A stretch of 64,000 nucleotides of DNA from contig CAUJNA010000867.1 in NCBI GenBank assembly GCA_963377175.1, positions 62,001 through 126,000 on the forward strand, written 5' to 3'. Below the pieces are notes generated by a model, which was not told the DNA's origin, made no database searches, and saw nothing but the letters and a program-made list of their open reading frames with translations. Source of the DNA: Effrenium voratum. Its lineage: Eukaryota > Sar > Dinophyceae > Suessiales > Symbiodiniaceae. Positions 21,090-31,916 of the stretch are shown piece after piece (position 1 is the stretch's first letter; every line of letters starts with the position of its first letter). The position numbers were made by a program, and so were the translations under genes.

Positions 21090-22710
21090 AGGTGGAAGAC
21101 ATTGATCCGTGCTCGCCTCGCACCCGTCCGGGAACCCGCCAGGGACGACGGGGCAAGGAGGCGCGGATTTTGTTCTCGAGCCCTGTTTCCGAAGAGACTT
21201 CCCAGGACGCGACGGGATGGAGCAGCGAAAGTGACGCCGAGGCCTAGTGCCAAGGGTCGCATTGAATGCGCGCGCTCAGCCGCTAGGCTCTAGGCTGGGC
21301 AGATCTCGTGAGCCGCCAGACCTGGGACGGTGCGCCCCGAGAAAAAGAAGTCACATCGCGCGCATCCGATAGCGAGGTTCGGACAGCGAGGAGGAGCAGC
21401 TCTTCGCGATGGTCGGCCTTGCGCAGGACCTTGACGACCCTGAGCCCGAGCTGGAGGCGGGGCTTGAGAAGTCCCAAGCCGTAAGTAGCGAATCGGTAAG
21501 TTTTCGAATCGATCTGCATTGCGTAAATTCGCTGGACGCGAAGCAATTCATGCGCATGCCTTGTCTGGCTTAGCTCGGGCAGCTAAGCCTGGGATAAATG
21601 TTTCACGTTTTGCAGTTGATGTTAAGGAGAGTGGCTAGGCCGGGATTGTCAAAACAGAACTGCCAAATGGTGCACTTCGAGTTCTACACTTGTGCTACAA
21701 ATGGGAACAAGTTGTGATTTTAAGAGATGGAGCTGCAGAAGTACACTTCGCGGGTTACAACTAAGCCCACGCCTCCAAGACTGCAATGAGTGACTTGTCT
21801 CGGCAAAGGTAGGCTTCCCAGTCGCAGAGTTGTTGTGTCCCGGGTGCATGCAGAGACTGTCAGGTTCAGGGCTTTGCTCCCAGAGAGCTGTGGGTGGTCT
21901 TTGAGTGCGAGGCACGGGGCTCGTTTTCTGCACCGCGGTGCCGCAGCGCTGTCGCTTGACAGGAAGAGAGGCGAGAGCCCAGTGAAGAGGACTCGGCTCT
22001 CACTTTGAGATGCGTCTGCTTCTGCTTTTGCTCTAGGCTTCGAACTCGACAGTTGATGTGTTTGATGCGTTGGAGGCCTGCAGAGGAGTGTTTTCTGCTT
22101 CTCTTGCAGAAAAAGAACCAAGGTGAAAGAGGACGCTTGCCTGAACGGGCTGGCTGACCACTCAGTGCTCGCAAGGGCAATGCAGGATACAAAGCGCAAG
22201 CGCAAAGCGCAGGTTGATGAAGTGGAGATGCGGGAAGTCAAGCTTGGTGAGAATGAGGATGCCTCCACTTGGCACTAACACCTCACACCTGGCTGGAGAC
22301 TTGCCAGGAATTTTGGGCAAGCGGAAAAGCCAACGACGCGCCCAAGTGCGAGATGCTCTTGCAAGCCTCGGAGAGTGATGACACCGCAGAAACAGAGCCT
22401 CTGACTTTGGCAGCTCTTTGCATGTCCGTTTAGAGTACGTCCCACTAGTTCCGTACAGCTCGCTAGACCTTCGTGATTCAGATCCTAATCAAGTCAATCT
22501 GAGGAATGCATGAGCTCTTTGGCTCCGACAGAGTGTGAGAAGGGTCTGCCAGACGACGACGATGACGAGCACAACTCTGAAATGGAGGCACTCAGCCAAC
22601 AGATCAAGTCTTGCCGTCAACTGGGCCATTTGGGGGTTATGGATTCTTTAGGGAAGAATTTAGACAACCAGCATAGACAGCCACCATATGAAAACCATGT
22701 CCGCGACTAA
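21090..22710 (+). CDS. exon cluster of an acidic unknown protein
   Basis: Several coding-like blocks lie on the + strand: EVEDIDPCSPRTRP ... SSESDAEA (21090-21247), GSDSEEEQLFAMVGLAQDL ... LEKSQA (21374-21481, ending at a canonical GTAAGT donor), RTKVKEDACLNGLADHSVL ... RKRKAQVDEVEMREVKLG (22112-22244, followed by GTGAGA), KANDAPKCEMLLQASESDD (22333-22415) and a Ser/Asp/Glu-rich block at 22510-22670. All are hydrophilic with acidic and KRK-type basic clusters, as in nuclear proteins. Function not recognised; they may belong to one or more genes. Confidence 0.35.
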
Positions 22711-22839
22711 CAGAACGTATCTCGATGGCGGTGTGTTGGATGCATTGTAATCGCGTTGCCTGCATGTTGTCTGAGTGAGCGAGTCCGCGCGAGTGGTTTC
22801 CAAGATGCAGGGCCATCGGTTAGTTCCCCTCTAGAAGCC

Positions 22840-23100
22840 AGTCAAATCTGCTCTAAAACCGGCCCAACTTCGGTTAAATCCTCCTACAAGCCGATCAAAT
22901 CCCCCCGAGAAACCGGTCAAGATACCCGCTAGAAGCCAATAAAATCCCCTCCAAAAACCGGACCATCTCCAGTCATATTCCCCTAGAACCGGTCAAATTC
23001 CTGCCTAGAAACCAGTCAAACCTGGCCAAATCCCATTCCCCTTTGCAAACCATAAAGACCGGCAACTCCTCCGCAGAAACCGGTCAAAAGGTTTCTATGG
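22840..23100. repeat. degenerate ~22-28-bp tandem repeat
   Basis: About ten diverged copies built around AAACCGGTCAAATCC, often preceded by CCTAGA, run from about 22850 to 23095. Probably intronic or intergenic. Confidence 0.6.
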
Positions 23101-23159
23101 GGATTTGGTCCGGCCTGCGCCAGCCTTTATTCTCGCTATGCTTTCAATGCCTGGCCAGA

Positions 23160-23960
23160 TGCCCACCGAGGATGTGGTTGGACCGGAGGATGCTCAAGGC
23201 TCTGGCCCGCTGTTGCCCGGGCAGAAGTGCTTCAAGCTTTGTAGGTGTCGTGCCAGGCATACAAGCAGAAGTAGAAAAAGAGGACGAAGACGACGAAGAC
23301 TGGTGGAGTGGTAGCAAAGATGTCTTTGAAAGCAAATTTGGACCTGTAGATCCAGGAGGAATACTCGAAGCCACACTGCCCTCCAGGCTGGCATGAACCT
23401 GAGAGTGTATTGAGCTAAGTTCCACGTGCCGCAAGGAACGGCTGCTTCGTTGCTCCAGGCCCAAGTCAACGGGCAATTCGGCTTTGCACCAAAATTTGGC
23501 TTTTACACGACATTTCCAGGCCGTGTACCGGGGACGTTTGGCGCGTTTGGAGCTATCCCGTGCCTGTGCAGCTGGGACGCCCGTCGCACACTCAGCCTGC
23601 ACATGCCTGCCTTCGTCTGCCTGTGTGGCCGCAAAGGCGAATTGGAGATCACTCCGTCAGACGGTGGGCTGAAGATGTGTCAAAAGAAAAGTTCAAAACT
23701 GCGTTGCGCGCATGGCCTTGCCGCCTTGCCGCCTTGCCAGGCCATGGTTCGTTCTTCCCAGGAGGCGCGGCCCGGGCAAGGCTTGCCAGCGAACGCCTGT
23801 GTCGCGAGGTGGCGGCCTGTCTTCTGCAGGCTGCCTGGCGTGGCTTCCAGCGAAGAGTGCAAGCCTCAGAGCATCCCGAAAAGGCCTGGCCAAACCCGGC
23901 CATAGAACGCGCTGAATCCGCTCGCAAAAAGTGTGTACGAAGCCTCCGCGAAAGGGCTAC
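23160..23960 (+). CDS. exon cluster with IQ-like calmodulin-binding motifs
   Basis: Blocks on the + strand: MPTEDVVGPEDAQGSG (23160-23230); an acidic block AEVEKEDEDDEDWWSGSKDV ... KFGPVDPG (23268-23360); FQAVYRGRLARLELSRAC (about 23514-23568), and CREVAACLLQAAWRGFQRRV (about 23800-23860). The last two match the IQ pattern (I/L/F)Q-x3-R-G-x3-R, which binds calmodulin or myosin light chains. A degenerate first IQ and a clear second one suggest an IQ-repeat protein, perhaps of the cytoskeleton or flagellum. Exon limits are uncertain. Confidence 0.4.
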
Positions 23961-24251
23961 CAGTGGTGTTGACCGTGCGAGAGTATGCGTAGGTCACTGC
24001 TGATTGCCAAGCCTTCCTTTGACGTGATGTGTTTGCTCCTGCATGTTTATTGTGCAGAGGCTGTTTGCTGGCTTCGAACATGCGGGGGAATTTCCTCGAA
24101 ACTCAGCGAAAGCTCCGCGAAATGACGTGGGAATCCATTTGACAAGTCGGTGACCTCCTTTGCATGTTTGCCATGGCCTGCTTTTCCATTGAATCTCCAG
24201 ACCGAAGGGCGTGTCACACAAAAGAGCTGCCAAAGTGTCACGCAAAGGTTG

Positions 24252-24300
24252 AGTCGCACTTCGCAAAGGTTCGCAAAGGTTCGCAAAGGTTCGCAAAGCC
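24252..24300. repeat. 10-bp tandem repeat (GGTTCGCAAA)
   Basis: Four to five copies of GGTTCGCAAA, one diverged, in a stretch without recognisable exons. Confidence 0.7.
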
Positions 24301-24821
24301 AGCCGCCAAAGAAAAAACATGCGCGCGCAGTGCGCAGGCCTCCGGAAAGCTCGGCGAGGGAGAATGCGGGCAGCCAAACCTTGGATATTTTTGAGCGACG
24401 TGAAGTTTGGTCCAAATTTCCAGGGATCAATTTGAGAGGGACACGGGAATGGCTTATGTTTTCACAAGAAGGTCTGGGTGGGGGGGAACTTTGTCTCTCT
24501 CTCTCTGGTTTTCTCATGCCCAATACTTGTAATGTATTTTGTTCGTGGGAAAAGTGACTGCTTTTCCTCGGTACATTCACAGACTTGTCGACTCACCCCC
24601 AGTCCACAAACATTTTTGAATTTTGGCATTCGCTGCCACACCGAACAAATTACATCAGGTGCAACAGCCAACAAGGCTCTTCTTTTCTTTCCATATTTTG
24701 GAGACGCAAAGGCGATTGCGTTTGTGGAATGACGCTTTGGAAAGCGCGCCGCAAAGCAAGACACACGTGTGCACTTCAGACTCCGAGCTGAGGCTCAGGG
24801 CGCCGAAGGCGAGAGACCAGA

Positions 24822-24950
24822 ACCGACGGGACCGACGGGACCGACGGGAGAGAGTGCGCTTTCAGGTCGCGCGAGTGGAACAGGTGGGGGCGCCGGGGCG
24901 CCGGGGCGCCGGGGCGCCGGGGGGGGGGGGCGCCGGGGGGGGGGGGTTCA
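24822..24950. repeat. GACCGACGG and GGCGCCGGGG tracts
   Basis: Three GACCGACGG units (24825-24850) and a run of GGCGCCGGGG decaying into poly-G (24888-24948). No gene assigned. Confidence 0.7.
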
Positions 24951-25176
24951 GAGACGTTCAGTGCGCGTCTCGTTTGGTTCGGTCCAGGCCGCAGGCCCCG
25001 GCCGCCAGCCGGGAAGGCGCCGCGCGCCAAAATTGCTCCGGACTGACTGACCTGGAAATTTCAGGCTGCTCCGGGTCCAAGAAGACGCTTAGACGCTCAG
25101 GCAGTGTTGCATTGGACACTTGCGCCCTTGGCCACACCTTCCACAAGTGGGGCTCAGAACTGGGGACCGGAGAGCC

Positions 25177-26284
25177 ATGGATGAGGGACCTGACGGCCAT
25201 GTCCTGGTTGCAGAGTGGGATGACGAGGGAGTGTTTTTCTACCAGGCGCGACCTCCGCGACAGACGGGCTTTTTGCATTCACCCTTCGGCTGAGAGACAC
25301 CTTCAAGTCAGAATTTAAGCACCACCGAGCCAGGCGTTCAATGCGCAAATCGCCAGCTGGGCGGTGCAACACCAGCGGTTTGGTGGTCCCAACTTCAAAC
25401 CTGACCGAATGACGTGGACCCTCGGCGCCGGCTCTTGCTTCGGGTCCAGTCAGACGGTGATCAGCATTTCTTTAAACATGTTTGAGTACATGTGGCAGGT
25501 GTTTGGCCCATGGCTCCACAAGACTTCGCCTCATACTTGGGACATCTGAGGATCAAGCCATCCTTTGCCTGGGTGCTGTACCGTGCTGGCTATGGCTTTA
25601 AGGATGACAACCAGGAGCGCATTCTAAAGGTCAAGCTGCCCCATGAAGCGGTGGCCGAAATTCTGAGCCGTTGCAGTTGCGGTCACGGAGGCCGGCGTGC
25701 ACCTAAGACTCTTAAGACCTTTAAGACTAAGAACTCGCTAGGACTAGGGACACTGCAAAACCTGACACCTGCGAGACTCGCGCGAGACTCGCGCGAGACT
25801 TGCGTGAGCTGGAGGCGGCGGAGCGGAAGGTCGAGTGCAGTGGGACCCGGCTCGATGCTTGGACCGCGGTGAGGGTGGAGAACCAGCTCGGCATACAGAC
25901 ACTTAGAACTTAGACTCAGACACGTTTTTGGAATCACCCCTGGTTCCTTTCGAAACATCTCGAAGCTTCGCGAACGCTCAGGAGCAGAGGGCCATTCAGA
26001 TTGGCATGAAGGGTGCCCTCTCGCGCTTCTATGTGGAGAATGCCTTGCTGATTGAGGATGTGACTGCCCTGGCACACGCAGTCGCCTCTGCCCACGCGGA
26101 GCCATCGCCCGAGACGGAGCCAGCGGAGCCAACGGAGCCGACGGAGCCGACGTTGCCGGCTGAAAGGCCCTATGCCCCGAGGTGCTCTGTTGAGGTCTAC
26201 TCGCAACTGCGGCTGCGGCCGGACCCGCCCACGGTTGCGGCACCGCTCCGGCGCTGCTTCGTTTGCACAGCCACACGTCCGTGA
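25177..26284 (+). CDS. DUF4291 family protein, intron-containing
   Basis: Five exons are visible. Exon 1 (ATG 25177 to about 25245) ends in EWDDEGVFFYQA. Exon 2 (about 25334-25417) reads FNAQIASWAVQHQRFGGPNF and ends in RMTW. Exon 3 (about 25552-25695) reads IKPSFAWVLYRAGYG ... RILKVKLPHEAV. Exon 4 (about 25828-25860) reads GRVQWDPAR. Exon 5 (about 25970 to the stop at 26282-26284) reads EQRAIQIGMKGALSRFYV ... IEDVTALAHAVASAHAE ... RPYAPRC. YQA(F), RMTWIKPSF, YRxGYG, VQWDP and RAIQIG are the signature blocks of DUF4291, a family of unknown biochemical function found in bacteria and many eukaryotes. Exon 1 ends ...CAG|GCG and exon 2 begins AG|GCG, i.e. a GC-type donor and a repeated junction triplet. 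An E/P/T-rich repeat near the C-terminus may be a coding or intronic expansion. Confidence 0.85.
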
Positions 26285-26299
26285 CGGGCCCAATGGCCC

Positions 26300-27160
26300 G
26301 ATGCCGCATGTACAGACTCAAAAAGTCAAGAGACAGGGGTCCCACTTTGCCCCTTTCCATGCCTTTGCTGCCTGGCGTGGTTTAGATTCGGTGCTCGAGC
26401 TCCCGTCAGGCGCTATCGGAGACTGCTGGTGCGGGCCCTACGGCCTCGTAAGGCAAGATGAATTGACTTGGGATTTAAGTGGCCGTTCGCACACGGGATT
26501 ATACGATTTACGATATACGCGCGCGTTGTGAATTGAATCACTCGATTCCCTAGGTGAGGAGACACCGGCCGAGCGCCAGGCGGATGCATTTTTCGAGAGC
26601 GACTCGGAGCGACATGGAGCGACCTTGCCAGGAGCGACCTCGGCCACACTCCTCGAAGAGTGCAAGCCTGTCGGCGTTTTGTGCCTCAGAGACCTCGTCC
26701 GACCTTGCGCGATCCCATTTTGTGTGTCAAAGCCGGTCCCCCTCAAATGGTGTCATGTTGGTCTCTTTCTGAAGTCCCAAAAGCATTCTTGAGGTTGACG
26801 CAGGTTCCTCCTTGATGCATCGTTGATGGCTGGTCTGAGCAGGGCCTGTTGTTTGATGTGACATGCGCACGGCGTAAGTGCTTGTGTTTTTGAGGAGGTG
26901 GGAGCAAGTGGGGCTGTCGAATCTGTGGTTCCGGAAGACTCCTGAATGGCTTCCCTGAGCGCAATGGATGAATTCGTGGATGAGGGCCCAAGCCGGCCGA
27001 GGGGCAAAGTTGCGAACAGCAAGGCCCAACTGGCGTAGTGAGTGCACAGGTCGGATCGTCCTCCATCAGCTCCTCGTGGCTCTGGCACCAGGCATGAAAA
27101 GCAGTTGGAAATGCAAAGCACATTGTTTCACGCTCTCTTTTCAGCCTCCATGTTCTTGGC
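26300..27160. other. no recognisable gene
   Basis: Host-like sequence after the DUF4291 gene. Short open frames exist on both strands but none shows a domain or convincing exon structure. Confidence 0.4.
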
Positions 27161-27163
27161 ACA

Positions 27164-27260
27164 GCCAGGTGGATCCATTGACGGAATTTCGATGCGCCCA
27201 ATGCGACAGGCGGCGGCCCTCTGTGGTGGAGCTGCTCAGCCAGATGGATGCGCCGCGTAG
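27164..27260 (+). CDS. possible exon, C-x2-C containing
   Basis: A + strand frame after a pyrimidine-rich tract and CACAG reads QVDPLTEFRCAQCDRRRPS followed by VVELLSQMDAP. The C-A-Q-C pair and smooth amino-acid composition suggest a coding exon of a protein with a Cys-pair motif. Partner exons not identified. Confidence 0.3.
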
Positions 27261-27599
27261 CGGTGGACTTCCAAGGCGGACATCTCCGGCCTAAATCGTT
27301 TCACAGGAAAACTGCACTTTTGGCTACTTTGGCTACTTTGGCTTGTGTTCAGTCTCCGATTCTCTCGGAATCCGATGGTCTGAAGATGTTTCGTCAGTAC
27401 AGGCTCGGTCTTTCCAACCGTGCGGAGCGGCACCGTTCCGTGCCCTGTGCGCGGGTCCGGGGGCCAAATGTATTGCGCCGAGACTCAAGGCATATGGGAG
27501 TCGTTCTAAATGTCCTTGTAAGGAGTTTAGCAGTCGGTGACCATCGAAAGTAACTCTTTTTGTCCGCGAAGAATGGCCGTTTCGAGATAAAACAGTCAC

Positions 27600-28890
27600 C
27601 ATGTGCACGCAAAGTCCAGCCAAGCAGAAGTTAAGCACAACTTTGGCAGCCCCAGCTCAAAAAGCACAACTTTTCAGCACAAGAGTAGCACAAAGAACGG
27701 GCCGCATGCTGCCAGATCGCCGCGCCGCATGCTCGCCAGAGTGTGCATTTACTTGTCTCCCAGTGTGTGCCTTCATTTGTTTCTCAGGGCTGCCAGAACG
27801 CCAGGCCCCGTGCACGCCAGTTTGCGCATGTACTTGTCTCCCAGTACTGCCAGATCGCCGGGCCGCATGCTCGCCAGTGTGCACATGTACTTGTCTCCCA
27901 GTTTGTGGCTTCATTTGTCTCCCAGTGCTGTGCCACATTCTTGTTATCCTTTGAATGCGTGTCCTTGTCCAGCCGGTTGATTGTGCTGCTTGTAGTTGTT
28001 GTAGCGGTAGTTGTTCTTGTGGCCGCCATCGCCTTTGCCCTTGTTGCATTTTTCCTTTGCTCTTGTGTTTGCCTTTCTCTCCTTTGCCTTTGTTGTGCCA
28101 TGTTGCTCCTATGTCCATCGGTGCTGGTCCTTGGTTGTTGCTGTTGCTGCTTGGTATGAGTGCTTGTAGTCTGTTGATTGATGATGCTGCTCTGTACTAC
28201 TCTATCGCCAGAGCTCTGATTCGTGCATATGTTGTGATGTTTCCTGTTTGCAGCTGTAGATGTTGCTGTAGTGGTCCCTTTGTCCCGTTGAGCAGTGCTG
28301 CGATTTTCACTGCATCTGGTAGTGTTGGCCGTCTCGCCAACATTTTTGCGCCTTTAGCTAGCAAAATAGCTTTCCGAAGCTAGATTCAGCTCAAATGTGC
28401 CGTTTCCGTCCAAAATCGGCGAGTTGAAGCTCCCATGTTGTAAGGCTCTTTTCGAACTTCTGTTCATCGAGCTGTGGTTGGAGTACCCTTGTTAGGTACC
28501 CAATGCTTCTTGTACCAAGTGGCAGGGAGTATCTCATGTGTAGTAGCCGCCATGTTTCAAAGCCGTTGCGTTGCATGGTCTTTTCGCGCATTGTAGATGC
28601 TGGTCCCTCGCATGTGAATACAAAGATGTCGTGTAGGTTGTTGCTCAGTTGTATCCACTGCTCTGCTAAGGTGCGGCTGTCTTAAGTTGGTCAAAGGAAA
28701 AACAGACAGTTGCGATTGCTTTGGCTGCCTCAGCAGTCTGCAAGGTTCATCTTGTAGTTCAAGATATGCTGCCATCTTGTACTTCCATTCTTCAAGCGTC
28801 AAAAGTAATGTATTCTCCTGTGAATCGTGGTGGTGCTATCTTGTACTTTTGTGTTCCTTCCAGCTGCTGCTGTTGCTGTGGGGCCGCCAT
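27600..28890 (-). pseudogene. retroelement gag remnant (minus strand)
   Basis: Read on the minus strand from an ATG at 28890-28888, the protein begins MAAPQQQQQLEG, then PRFTGEYITF. After a frameshift near 28805 it continues with LEEWKYKMAAYLELQDEP, NNLHDIFVFTCEGPA, then FETWRLLHMRYSLPLGTRS and LTTWELQLADFG, the helical layout of Ty1/copia-type Gag. Around 28100-28120 MDIGATWHNKGKGEKGKHKS is a basic Lys/Gly-rich nucleic-acid-binding tail. The 3' part dissolves into repeats (27700-27935). Gag would form the particle that packages retroelement RNA. No protease, RT or integrase follows within the window. Confidence 0.6.
27700..27935. repeat. ~62/130-bp direct repeats inside the gag remnant
   Basis: CATGCTCGCCAG, GTACTTGTCTCCCAGT and CTGCCAGATCGCCG recur in order about every 60-130 bp (three to four copies), giving a tandemly expanded 3' end of the antisense gag. 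Confidence 0.65.
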
Positions 28891-28959
28891 CCTTTGCGTG
28901 TTGCATGAAAAGGTCGCCAGATCTCCGCTACCATGTTAAAGGAGCAACTGTTTACGCTT

Positions 28960-30120
28960 GCACCTGAGGTTACAAGCCTGTGAGTGCATTAGCGCAAGCG
29001 TTGTACTAGTTTCCCATGTGCCATGTAGGCTTGAGGCCTTGGGTAGGCGGATGCAGCCCAAGCTGTACATATTATGTAAATACGTACATATTGTAAATAT
29101 GTACACATATTATATCGTACATATTATGTAAAAGTGGCATATTATGCTTGAGTATTCCTAGGGTCCCTTGAACGAGGCCGAGAGCCCTCGCGCCACGAGA
29201 CGACGTGGGCTCACGACGCTAGCCAGCCCGGGCACCCATGCACGATAAGCAACGTCCAAGAACTGATTTCCCCTTTGAGATGGAAATCCAAAAGCAAAAA
29301 ACAAAAAAGAACGCGTTCGAGGGTTTCCCCATTGGAAGCCTTGGACATGCAGTCTCTTTGCGTCAAGCGCCTGAAGGTTAGTACCAAAAATCACGCGGCA
29401 GTCTGGGGCAGTCCGGCTTGGCTGCTCTAGGCTTTATTGTGAAGCATCCCTGGCTGAGGTCCACGCAGGTCCTGGGGATGAAGCCACCCTCGTTTGAAGT
29501 GAGGGTGCCAGCTCACGGAGCGAAGAGCGCTCGGAACGGCTAGGAGCCATGTATTGTAGCATACGGCAGCGGGTCTTGCTGACGTGTTTTGGGCACTATG
29601 CCGTTAGAAATGCAAGGGGGAATATTTAAAGCAGAGCCGACATAGCCATCAACCAATACCGTCTGCAGGTGTTGTGCAAACCTCCAACAGGGCAAGCATC
29701 TATCCTTGCGCGGTGAAACCGGCGGCTTTCCGTGTCACCTCTGAGGAGCTCCCCATTTCACCTGGAGGCAGCTGCGCGCTAGGCTTGTTCCACGTGTTGG
29801 AGCGCTCAGCTGCCATTGAATACACTGTGTTTCATCCCGGCCTCTGAAATTCGCAGAGGCCGAATTATTTATGCCAAATTTAGGTGATACAGTCGGCACC
29901 CGTCATGACGGCACCCGTCGTGAAAGCCAGCCTCCACGACTGTTGCAGCGATGCCTTCACATCCTCGTTTGGTACGCCTTGCCGCCTGGCCTGCTGTTTC
30001 AGCTCAGGCTTAAGTAGCAAAAGTAGCTCAGCACGAGCATGTGTCGAGCCTGTGTCCAGGCATGCAGTGCCAGGACCGGGTCGTGCAGTAGAGTGCAGTC
30101 AAGCGGGCTGCAATCGAGGA
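28960..30120. other. gene-free stretch with AT-rich minisatellite
   Basis: At 29064-29140 GTACATATTATGTAAA and GTACATATTGTAAATATGTA repeat about four times. The remainder has only short open frames on both strands with no recognisable domain. Confidence 0.4.
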
Positions 30121-30299
30121 CCCTGAAGTGAGGTCGGGGTCCTCGGGTCCTCGCGTCATGTCAATTTCTGCTTTGGACATTGACATTGGACCACATTGGA
30201 CCACATTGGACCTGACACACGGCGTGACTTTTGGGCAAGGCCCGCAGCTGATGAGGCGGGCTTCTGTGAGCCTCTCGCATTGCGTGCTTGCGGCCTGCA

Positions 30300-30390
30300 G
30301 GCCTCCCTCGCGAGAAGATGTGCAGACAGCGCAGTCGCATCTGGTGCCCTGAGTGCAATGGGCACGCGGTGCCGGACGCTTCTAAGAAGG
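30300..30390 (+). CDS. possible exon, Cys/Arg-rich
   Basis: One frame reads EKMCRQRSRIWCPECNGHAV followed by PDASKK. The C-P-E-C pair in a basic context looks like a zinc-binding exon, but the overlapping frames are also open and no partner exon is recognised. Just upstream, TTGGACCACA repeats three times (30185-30212). Confidence 0.2.
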
Positions 30391-31210
30391 TTTCCACTGA
30401 CTACCACTAGTACCACTACCTCTACAACCTCCACACCCCTTCCGCTACGACCGCCACCCACCACCACCCACCAACCTGAAGGGAAAAGCTTGGAAGCGGC
30501 AGCTCCCAGTGCAGGTGCTTCTCAAGTCCAAGATGCGGCAGCGCAGACAGGAGCCCAGGACAGAGGAAAGCAGATTCAAGGTGGGCAAGCGAGAAAAGGA
30601 GAGAAAGTGCGAGAACAAGAGGAACTGTAAAGAGGAGACATGGCCCTGAGCAGTTTCGATACGCACTTCCATGCGTTTCATGCCAGGCGTCTGAGCGGCC
30701 GCCGTCGCGGGCCAAGACACGCGCCGACATTCGCTGACTTGGCTCGCCGGGTGCTTAGGCGCGCAGCTTCCGTGGAAGCCTAAGATGCGTAATTCGCTGT
30801 GAGCGCTGAAACTGAGTGGGAACACACGGAATACACGGAATATGAGCCATGGCCTCTGAGTCCCTCCGCGGTGTGACGTGGGCTGGGAGCTGCAGTGCCT
30901 TTCATGTCCACGCCCACTGCACCTGGCCTTTTCTTTGGCTTCAGTCTTGTTTTAAATTGAATGGCTCACATGGCTCACCAATTAGCACAACTTAGAGACT
31001 TACAACTCACAGCTCTCAGCCAAGCGTTTGAATCGGGACGCGTCTCTCATGGGACGTGATTCGCCCGAAGCTTGGCGTGCTGCGTGCATTTGATGACCGC
31101 GTGAGCTAAGTGCACCAAGGTCTCCTCCGAAGGCAGATCTTTTTGTTTGGCGCGCCATGCGCACAATTCTCATTCTGAGGTGAAGAAGGGGCAGTTGGCT
31201 CAAAGCAACC

Positions 31211-31674
31211 TTGCAGATTTGGTTGCGAATGGGCACGCTAAGGCTGTTCAAAGAGAAGCCCAAGAAGGAGGATGTGAAAGTCGGCGAGGACGGTTGCTCT
31301 CCGGTGCGCAGCCCCGGCCGAGCGTCGGGAGCCCAGGCGGAAGACTGGGAGCTCCTGGACGACGAAGAGCTCTTGCGCACGGCGCCCGGTTCGAGTCGTG
31401 TCTTCGGATTCTCGAGTCCGAGCGGTTCGGGCGGTTCGGGCGGTTCGAGCGGTTCGAGCGGTTCGAGAGTCCAAGGTCGGCAAGCCAAGGCTCGCCGATC
31501 CGCGAGAGTGAGCGCTCTCAGCGAGCGTGCGCCGAGGCTGAGGCGCCAGCGCGGGACAAGGGAAAAGTGAAGGAAGTGAAGGAAGTGAAGGAAGTGAAGG
31601 AAAAGCCAAAGGAGAGAAGGGAGAAGCAGGCCCGAGGAAAGGTCGAGAAGTCTCGGGAGAAGGCCAGCTGCTAA
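31211..31674 (+). CDS. possible exon cluster, low-complexity basic/acidic protein
   Basis: RLFKEKPKKEDVKVGEDG, then AEDWELLDDEELLRTAPG (31235-31400) looks coding. It is followed by a GCGGTTCGG repeat (31427-31468) and GTGAAGGAA repeats (31567-31602), read as G-S-G/K-E-V tracts that are probably intronic expansions. No domain recognised. Confidence 0.3.
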
Positions 31675-31916
31675 TTTGGCATTTGGCAGATGGCATTTAG
31701 CCGAGTTTCGCCGCTAGCTAAGTCGGCATGGCTGGTGCCAGGGCAAGAAGCTGAAGCCGGCAGCCAAACTGTGCAGTGCAGATAGTGATACGCTGCTGTC
31801 ACCAGCTTGTACGCAAGCTTTCAACTGCCTACGTGTCCAGGTGTCCTAGCCATTTGGCTCTGTGTCTTTCCATTTCATGCACATCAGGATAGAATCCTGG
31901 TGTGAACAGTCTACAC

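Noticed and set aside
31190..31206. Possible second spliced-leader relic (TTGGCTCAAAG)
   Set aside because: Only the last 10 bases resemble DinoSL and the end is AAAG, not AAG; chance match. A similar string at 20272-20284 was rejected for the same reason.
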